From Flaccisagitta enflata (lineage: Eukaryota > Chaetognatha > Sagittoidea > Aphragmophora), in NCBI GenBank assembly GCA_965153355.1, contig OZ231126.1:112034001-112098000 (forward strand): a stretch of 64,000 bases of DNA. Reading direction: 5' to 3'. Position numbers and translations under genes: made by a program. The notes beneath the pieces are model-generated. The model worked only from the letters and a program-made list of their open reading frames with translations, was not told the DNA's origin and did not search any database. Shown here piece by piece: positions 56,412 to 64,000 of the stretch (position 1 is the stretch's first letter; every line of letters starts with the position of its first letter).

Positions 56412-56510
56412 CAAGGGAGAGAGAGGGAGAGAGAGATAGAGAGCGAGAGCAAGGGAGAGAGAGGGAGAGAGAGAGAAAGAGAGACAGAGAGAAAGGGGTT
56501 GAGAGAGATA
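56354..56510. repeat. (GA)n microsatellite with GAGC variants
   Basis: GA array whose right half contains a duplicated GAGCGAGAGCAAGGGAGAGA piece. Confidence 0.9.
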
Positions 56511-56774
56511 CTCAAAAGCGGGAGGGGGGTGTCTGACGCTTGAATGATGTTTTGTTCCGACAGGAGGTTAGATGGTGAGTCGGTAAATATCTTTCTCCCT
56601 CCAAGGTGAATCTGTCTCCCAATATTGGGAAGAAGAAAACGTGGTGGGAGGCAGATCTATTTTTATCGTGCAGTGTCTGAGACAGCAAGATAGAATGGGA
56701 GAATAGATGAGATAGCTCTATCCCAGGAATTTGTGATTTGGGAGCATTCAACTATTACGTAAGATGCGGAAAGT

Positions 56775-56777
<3 letters not shown>

Positions 56778-56852
<75 letters not shown>
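56778..56852. repeat. (GT)n/(GA)n compound microsatellite
   Basis: Short GT tract followed by a GA array and a G-run. Confidence 0.9.
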
Positions 56853-57057
56853 AAGGAGTGTGTGAGTATCCCGTGGGTTTGAGTGTAAAGAGTGTAAAGA
56901 GTTTTCTGAAGTTTGAAGTTTCACTAACTTCTTCTTAATTATATACCATACCTATAAGGCCAATGCTTTAAATCTACACCCAATGTAAAACACACTAATG
57001 ATCGGGAGCATAAATGACAGAGAGGATGGGTAAGTAAATAAATGGATAAGTGAACCG

Positions 57058-57062
57058 ATCAC

Positions 57063-57116
<54 letters not shown>

Positions 57117-57219
57117 TTACCTACACACACACACACACACACATACACACTTACCTACACACACACACACACATGCACACACACACACACACACACCCAC
57201 ACACGCACACACACCCACA

Positions 57220-57250
<31 letters not shown>

Positions 57251-57251
57251 C
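57058..57251. repeat. (CA)n microsatellite
   Basis: CA array with ACTTACCTACAC interruptions occurring twice. Confidence 0.95.
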
Positions 57252-57259
57252 AAGTGCAT

Positions 57260-59640
57260 TCACAAATACGCTTACTGCATGCTTTTATGAGAGAGATCCA
57301 GAAAAGGACAAACGTTTAGTGCTGCACTCAGACGGACCTACACGCACACAGACCTGAATTGCCGCCTCACGTGATTACGTTTTATTGAAATCGTAGCAAA
57401 TGAGAGACTAAGTAAGAAAAGGGATAAGAGGATGACGGAGTAAGAGAGACTGATAAGAAAATAGATGTAGACTTAAAATTTTGGAAAACTTATTAGATTG
57501 AAATGCGCTGGTAAAACAAAGCCATATAGGTAGTAAGGCATGGAAGGTGACTTTATATTATTGTATATCCCTTCAAAAAAAAGTTAAGGCAGCTAAATTT
57601 CGGGCCTCGGGCCTGCGGGCCCGCTCTGAAGAAAGAAAAAGGTCATACTATCTTGAGGAAAAAAACGGAGCAGCAACTTCAACTATAGATATATCAGGTT
57701 TGAAAAATCTTAAAAGTTGAGAGAGAAAGAAAACATTCTTTAGTGTCAGTTCAATTTAGACCCTGTATCTTTAATCATTTAACAATAGCATACAAAATAA
57801 AACAAAACACCAGAACTATATAAAAAAAACTAAGAACTAAACATTTAAAGAGTCTCAAATAAAAAATTTTTCCACCTAGAATATTTCTCGATGTGCCTCC
57901 ATATGCCTCCAAATAAGGGGAAGGTTTGAAACAAAAACCCCCATTAACATCCTTTATGATGAGTGCATTTGTATTTGTATTTTTGAATTAATCACCCAGA
58001 CAGAGGACAAAATACTAAAATGCTTCTATGTACAAACGTTTCATAATATTTTCATCTTGGATCAATAGAATAGGTCCATTACTTAAAATCCTTACATTAT
58101 GTGGTTATTTTCCTCTTTTAAAGGAAACAAGATATTCCTTGGGTGTTGCCAAACTTTTTTTCCATGATAGTACAACACAAATGCTTACAATGATTTGAAG
58201 CGAAAATGACCAATATTGCAGATTTGCTTGATAATTTTATAAAATTTCACTTAGTTTTCTTTAATCTAATTTCCTTGAAACGCTTAAGCATAGCATTGTT
58301 GATTGAATTTTCATGATATGAGTGATATGAGAGTAAGTTCATTGGTATTATGACATATAACGGGTAAAGTGAAAAAAAAACTATCTTTGAAATAACCATA
58401 CGTTATAAAAAGTATTGTAACAGACAGACAGATTAAGTAAAAACCATCCCGCATGGGACTGGAAGAAATTTTGGTCTCAGAAGCCAAATATCCCTCTAAA
58501 AAAGTTTGTGCCTGGAAAGCATGATTAAACAATCAGTCAGTAGGTTTAGTCCTGCGTGCCCGGATGAATGTCGCGTTAGTAGTCATGAAACCCGGCTAGC
58601 CCCGGCTGCATTCCCCGGTGCACACAAGGGCCTTCGACGAGAACACAGAGTTCAGCCAGGTTATGTCACACCACCCCTGCCCCAGCTTGTTCATTAGTCG
58701 TATTTTGTTTACATTCAAAAGCAGTGGTGTAGTTGTTGAGACGCTAATCAACACAGCCCACACAGCCGGGAGGAAGTATTGATCAACAACGTCTGTTTTT
58801 CTGTCAGGATATGAATTGTGTCCGCCATAGATTTGTACTTAGTTGTTTATCATACGTCATTAAAGATTCTTAGCTAATTTTAGACCCCCGTCATGTGAAT
58901 GTCTCGTCTTCTCTAACACCCATGAACTTACTTTTCTTCTTCTCCTGGGTTTGACTGCGTGTTCTGGTGTTGATCCGGTTGTTGACTTTGGCTGTTAAAG
59001 GGAAGACTAAGCAGGCGGGGGGGGGGGGATTTGAGATGAGATTTACTAGTAATCGATTACTGACACAAACTTACTTGTTTTGCCAGGATACAGTCACATG
59101 ACCTGACAGATTGACTGTTGGACCGACCGACAGATTAATTGCGTAATTGCGTTGCAATAACATATTCATTTGATATGCCCATGCCACATATCCATCAGTT
59201 ACACGCAAGAAACCGACAATGAAAGGGTCCTATTCAGAATTATTGTATTAATCATCATCAAACGAATTAATAAAATTCATTTTTAAATGATAAATTATCA
59301 TATCGAATTTCAAATTAAGTAAAACATAGACTATTTTAAAGCTCTCAAAAGGAACTTTCATTACATTAGGCTCCAGTCGGGTATTTCTAGCTTCATTCTT
59401 TTAAAATCTCATAAAAAAAAAAAGGGTGGGCTATTGGCATTTTTAGTTTTGTAATCCTATTGGAAAATGAACGCTTTTAATTTAATTTTTTTTCTTATTG
59501 TCACTCTTGACTGAAGCAAAAGCAGAAGAGAAAGATTTTTATAAGTCGTTTTGTGCCGTTAGTATGAAATTATGGTGAAAGAGAGGAAATCGAAATGAAA
59601 AGAAAAGGAAAGAGGAAAAACCAAGGCTAAGTAGGCCAAT
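57260..59640. other. AT-rich, gene-poor stretch of the element's 5' third
   Basis: No coding or RNA gene recognised. 58510-58690 is GC-richer (GCCCGGATGAATGTCGCG, CACCCCTGCCCCAGCTTG) and could be an unrecognised SINE or MITE. A CGGGCCTGCGGGCCCG palindrome lies near 57607-57622. Confidence 0.4.
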
Positions 59641-59675
59641 AGGCGCGACATGTGGATCGTCGAATGAATGCGTTA

Positions 59676-59745
59676 CCCATCCAACCGACCAACCGACCGA
59701 CCGACGGACACAGCCAAATATAGAGGTGCTTTGTCGCACCTAAAA
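59676..59745 (+). mobile_element. HINE-like 3' fragment (locus L, AGGTGC stem)
   Basis: (GACC)n, GGACACAGCCAAATATAG, stem AGGTGCTTTGTCGCACCT, then AAAA. It is closely related to locus J but with a different loop. Confidence 0.6.
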
Positions 59746-59970
59746 CCCTGGAAAAGAGGAATAACATAGCAGTCGAAGAAAAAAGGGAAAGGAAAAAAAA
59801 CAAAAACTTTTGGGAAAGTACAGAGAAAAGGGGGAAAACCATTTTTTTTCTCGCTATTCTTGCCACTGACCGGGTAAACAACAACAACAACAACAAGGTT
59901 ATAGACCTTTGTTGCATGCATCGGGCAGGCAGGCAGACAAACAGTTTTTTTTTTCATCCAGACAAAAATA

Positions 59971-60708
59971 CACTTTTTTTTTTTTATAAGCACCTCGTTT
60001 ATAAGCACGCCCAGCCTCAGATATTGGGAAAATTTAAGCACATTGTTAAGCACGCTCCAGGCTGAGATTTCCGATTTGAAAAAAAAATTTGGGCAATTTT
60101 TTAAAATATGCCAATTTTTAGACATTTTTTGTTGGAATTTGACAAAAACCAACAAAAACTTTGATAAAAACTAAAATTATTTATAATATCAATTTGTAAA
60201 TACAGTCAGGACTTTGATTTGATACTGATAGAAATGACTGAATTTATCATGATCTTTAAAAATATTATAGCTTAGATACTATCATTAATAAGAATTAATT
60301 GTCATAATAAAGACCACCAAAAAATAACAATATATCAGGATACTAAATAGCACTGGAAATCTAAAAAAAAATTTATATTGAATCAAAATACTAATCACAT
60401 CCCATTGTTATATAAAAGTAGGACAACGTCAGTGAAAGACTATATATTTCTTTATACAAAATACATCCATTACTGTATTTTATACTATACTTTATTCTAT
60501 ATTATACAATACTCTTTGTTATACTATTTTCTCTACCTTACTGTGTACTGCGTACTGTGTAGTCTTTCTCATATGTACTGAATAGGACAATTACTTACTG
60601 GTAAGGATAAGCACGCATTTAAGCACATTTCAGCCTTGAAAATAAGATTTTGCTAAGCACGCTCAGCCTCAGCCGAAAAAAGAGCGTGCTTATAAAAAAA
60701 AAAGAGTG
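59971..60708. mobile_element. 738-bp Tc1/mariner-like MITE, TA target duplication
   Basis: The left end CACTTTTTTTTTTTTATAAG and the complement of the right end (CACTCTTTTTTTTTTATAAG) match, both continuing into GCAC. Subterminal AAGCACGC and CAGCCTCAG words are inverted. TA flanks both ends. The AT-rich interior has no transposase. Confidence 0.75.
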
Positions 60709-60757
60709 TAGTGCAGTTCATAAAAACGCTTTAGAAAGGCCTTTAAAACAGTTTTGT

Positions 60758-60885
60758 TACCGACCGACCGATGGACGGACGGACCAACTGACCAACCCAC
60801 TGACGGATAGACAAACCGATTGACGGACCGATGGACGGACAGATAGACCGAAAAGTGGCTTATAGAGTCGCGTAGCACGCGTAGG
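60758..60885 (+). mobile_element. HINE-like 3' fragment (locus M)
   Basis: (GACCGATGGACG)n microsatellite, TGGCTTATAG, then AGTCGCGTAGCACGCG with the last bases of the stem altered. Confidence 0.6.
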
Positions 60886-61096
60886 TCAGTCAGATATCTG
60901 AAAAGAGTGGCAGTGCACAACAAGGTCATTGACCTAAGTCGCATGCGTTGTCATTTCCAAAAAGAAGTAAGGCAGACAGAAAAACAAACATTTTTGTTTC
61001 TTCTTTTTAAAGACATCAGAAAATGACCATGCTCTCTATAAGATTCTCCATTCAGTGACATAAAATACACTTTAATAGCCTTAAAAACAGTTTTGT

Positions 61097-61241
61097 GACG
61101 GACCGACCAACGGCCCGACCGGCCAACCAACCAAGAGTGGCTTATAGAGTTGCGCAGCACGCGACTGAAAATCTTGTAATTGACAGACAGGCTGCTAGAT
61201 CCAAAATTGGTTTATAGAGTCGCGCGGCACGCGACTAAAAA
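61097..61241 (+). mobile_element. HINE-like 3' fragments (loci N and O)
   Basis: Two successive 3' ends: AGTTGCGCAGCACGCGACT at about 61148-61166 and AGTCGCGCGGCACGCGACT at about 61219-61237, each after GGYTTATAG and each followed by an A-rich run. Confidence 0.65.
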
Positions 61242-61454
61242 AAAAGGACTGACATCACAATGCATGGTAAGAGGTGAATTTGAATGCGGTTGTGTTACAA
61301 AGAAAAGAAACACAAGAACAAAGTAAAAAATGATGAATCAAAAAAAAGAAAAAAAAAACATTCACAGACAAACTGACTAGATGAATGAAAAGGAAAGATT
61401 AAGATTAAGCAAAAAAAAACAGTAAGAGAGACAGACTGACACAACATTCATACG

Positions 61455-61455
<1 letters not shown>

Positions 61456-61532
<77 letters not shown>
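61456..61532. repeat. (GA)n microsatellite
   Basis: GA array followed by CAGAGACTGAGA-type low-complexity DNA to about 61680. Confidence 0.9.
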
Positions 61533-61751
61533 GAGAGAGACAGAGACTGAGAGAAACAGATAGACTGACACTAAGTCAGACGGACATCAAGACATACATA
61601 TACCGAGACAAACAGAGACCGAGACTGACAGAAGCCGTAACAATTAGGACAGGCAGAGATAGAGAGAGAGATATAGGCGCAACACGTGAATTTGTATCAA
61701 ACCATGCATGAGAAAATGTCTAAAACAAAGGAAAATTGAAATCCGATGTGA

Positions 61752-61876
61752 GAAAAACAGATCATTTGGGCAGGAGCAGTGATGACAAACACCGCAAAAA
61801 TAAAAAAAAGTAAAGTGTGACGGACGGACCAACATACCAAAAGGTGGCTTATAGAGTCACGTAGCACACGACTAAA
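61752..61876 (+). mobile_element. HINE-like 3' part (locus P)
   Basis: GATCATTTGGGCAGGAGCAG, AAAGTAAAGTGTGACGG, GGTGGCTTATAG, stem AGTCACGTAGCACACGACT, then AAAA. The core matches the full-length loci. Confidence 0.7.
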
Positions 61877-61914
61877 ATACAGACACACTTGAGAGAAACA
61901 GAAAGATACAACAT

Positions 61915-62430
<516 letters not shown>

Positions 62431-62717
62431 GGACATAGATCAAGACAGACAGGTAGGGTGCATAGACGTGAATTCATATCAATCCATGCATGAGAAAATG
62501 CTTGAAACAAAGGGAAAATTCGATGTGCAGTCCTTGTAAAGAAAAGCAGAAAAAGGACGAGAGAAGGTGAAAAAAAACCGTTTTCCTTTCTTCATACTCA
62601 CCGCGAGGAAGTGCCGAGAAGCAAAGTTGATGGGGAGATATAAGGATCCTCCTGATTATTACCGTTTTTAAAATAGTAGTAATGGTTGGCTAAATTACAA
62701 GTAGGAGAGCAAGAAAT

Positions 62718-62749
62718 GGTTGTGGGTTCGAGGAATATATTGGGCGCCA
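62718..62749 (-). other. tRNA-Lys-like primer binding site of the giant element
   Basis: Immediately inside the 5' LTR the - strand reads TGGCGCCCAAT. The + strand reads GGTTGTGGGTTCGAG, seven other bases, then TTGGGCGCCA. Animal tRNA-Lys ends with a T-arm GGTCGTGGGTTCGAG, seven bases, then TTGGGCG plus CCA. So complementarity covers the CCA acceptor end and, in exact register, the T-arm. TGGCGCCCAA is the standard start of lysine-type binding sites. Confidence 0.7.
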
Positions 62750-63062
62750 CCTGGTATTTCACCAGAAGGAACCCAACATACTCCCCTAGCAACAACACTT
62801 CCAGCACTACCTACACGGTTGTGAGAAGAAGAAGAGATGTGTAAGGCAAGGTGGTTATATTCAGAGTCACAAGATCATCGGCAGGGTCCAGAACCCCTCT
62901 CAATACTCTTCCTCCTACTTCCTCTTCTCTATGTAGAGGAGGAGGAAGGGATAAATGTAGCTCGGGCACAGCGCGTTGGCGGGGGTGAGATAAGTAGGTT
63001 GAACAGCGAGGTTTGGGGTGGGGGTGCGTGGTGGAGCGCGATATATGCGATAGGGTATCAGG
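62750..63062 (-). mobile_element. 5' LTR of the giant element (313 bp)
   Basis: Identical by eye to 30966-31278. In element sense it starts CCTGATACCCTATCGC and ends GGTGAAATACCAGG, followed by the primer binding site. A pyrimidine/purine inverted motif near its centre (TACTTCCTCTTCTCTATGTA, TAGAGGAGGAGGAAG on +) can form a hairpin. No clear TATA box or poly(A) signal. Confidence 0.8.
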
Positions 63063-63067
63063 AAGTT
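63063..63067. repeat. AAGTT, right target-site duplication
   Basis: Same pentamer as at 30961-30965, directly outside the 5' LTR. Confidence 0.7.
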
Positions 63068-63450
63068 TTTTTCCAACTGAACATCCAACATGTACTTGAG
63101 ATTGTTATGGATTTCTTGGTGTATTTTTATCTTGTCGTTAAAAAATTCTTATTTGACTACGTTATCAAACCATTTCTAAAATGGTATTTGAGGAAAAGAC
63201 GAGGCCAAAGCGACTTAACCAAATTGCTGCTAGATGGAAACATGTCTATGATCAAGGGTGCGTTCATGGCTGAAACAAAAAAAAATGTAGTATATCAATA
63301 TAATGAAGAGGAAGGCTTAAATGATTTGACAAAATTGTTGTCAGAAGTTTGTGATAATGAGTGGGTTCATGTGAGAATGTGGTTACAGCTTCATTTCAAG
63401 AAAATCTGAGGCTTAAACAATTTGACCAAATTGCTGCTGGATGAAATATG
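63068..63450 (+). repeat. Three diverged ~100-bp units with a recurring LTKLL peptide
   Basis: Segments at about 63201, 63311 and 63408 share GRGGC(TTAAA)...TTRACMAAATTGYTG. In one frame they give DLTKLLLDGN, DLTKLLSEV and, after a stop, NLTKLLLDEI. This may be a decayed repeat protein exon or plain tandem DNA. The frame running into it from the LTR is fortuitous. I do not recognise a family. Confidence 0.4.
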
Positions 63451-63569
63451 ACCATTATAAAAAAAAATATTGATAGTCAAGAATGTTTAACATAAATAAT
63501 AGAAGCTTGAGATCATACTCGTCTATGAGGTTTTATTTTTGCTGCAATAGTATAAAAATGTTTTAAAGA

Positions 63570-63578
63570 TTATTTTTC

Positions 63579-63610
<32 letters not shown>

Positions 63611-63625
63611 AAAAAAAACTAAAAC
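63570..63625. repeat. Poly(A) tract
   Basis: About 45 A with single G interruptions, possibly a retrotransposed tail or just low complexity. Confidence 0.8.
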
Positions 63626-63667
63626 GCTTATTTTCTTATTCCATGAACAAATCCACATTTACTCAAC

Positions 63668-63813
63668 ATGAACGCACCCCTCAAAAAAGTCATGAAAATC
63701 GAGAATGAAATGCGAAAATCGAGTAAAAACGGCATCAAAGAAATCTGTCATCTTCGACTCATCAGTTTTGAGGATATCAACATCTATGTAGAATTCATTC
63801 TCGAACAGGAAGG

Positions 63814-63883
<70 letters not shown>

Positions 63884-63898
63884 AATTACTGTTTTTGA
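63668..63898 (+). CDS. Hypothetical ORF, 76 aa, ending in poly-Cys
   Basis: About 50 non-repetitive residues (Lys/Glu-rich, containing ICHLRLISFEDINIYVEF and ILEQEG) run into a (TGT)n tract read as poly-Cys, then a stop. A related segment follows at 63902-63946 (NINIYEDFTLEQGG) and again runs into Cys-rich GTT repeats that continue to the window edge. No known family recognised; it may be an exon fragment disrupted by a repeat. Confidence 0.3.
63811..63883 (+). repeat. (GTT)n microsatellite
   Basis: About 24 GTT units. A second, imperfect tract begins at about 63940. Confidence 0.95.
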
Positions 63899-64000
63899 AC
63901 ATCAACATCTACGAAGATTTCACACTCGAGCAAGGAGGTAGATGTTGTTGTGGTTGTTGCGGTTGTTGTTGTAATTGTTTGTTTGTTTTGGTGTTGATGT

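Noticed and set aside
62680-62749. A functional tRNA-Lys gene on the + strand
   Set aside because: Only the T-arm and acceptor 3' end match. The anticodon arm and a pairing 5' acceptor strand are missing, and CCA is encoded next to the LTR as in a primer binding site.

Overview
This is eukaryotic, animal-like DNA dominated by transposable elements. It shows GT-AG introns, long dinucleotide and trinucleotide arrays, LINE and Ty3/gypsy coding remnants, fold-back elements and TA-flanked MITEs, and little host coding sequence. The style suits a repeat-rich invertebrate, probably marine, but the sequence alone does not fix the species.

Two large homologous blocks dominate. Block 1 (1-21982) and block 2 (32365-54051) are collinear and nearly identical. 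In order they hold a GTT repeat, AT-rich non-coding DNA, a ~154-bp minisatellite, a ~95-bp minisatellite, a decayed Ty3/gypsy pol on the + strand, a diverged 1.2-kb tandem duplication, a 620-bp palindrome, TTCA and GA arrays, and a long intact LINE-type reverse transcriptase ORF on the - strand. Block 1 stops abruptly inside the reverse transcriptase ORF at 21982 and abuts the middle of a kelch-repeat exon (+ strand).

Block 2 lies inside what looks like one 32.1-kb LTR-flanked element (30966-63062). Two 313-bp direct repeats, identical by eye, are bordered on their outer sides by the same 5-bp AAGTT. On the - strand a tRNA-Lys-type primer binding site follows the right-hand LTR. A purine-rich 13-mer, AAGCGGTGGGGCG, sits just before the left-hand LTR, and the same 13-mer recurs five more times inside the element in the same orientation. 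The element's 5' third (54.1-62.7 kb) is mostly simple repeats and small transposons, so it looks like a giant, probably non-autonomous, LTR element.

Between the blocks (21983-30965) is the only clear host sequence: the kelch exon, and five consecutive phase-compatible exons of an SLC13-type sodium/di- or tricarboxylate transporter on the - strand (25206-29552). Its introns carry the CA and TC arrays, a Tigger-like palindrome, and tandem duplications of exon edges.

A dispersed family with a 5' block matching a 3' terminal hairpin, and an internal GACC/GACG microsatellite, occurs at more than a dozen loci. It resembles Helentron-associated (DINE-1/HINE) elements.
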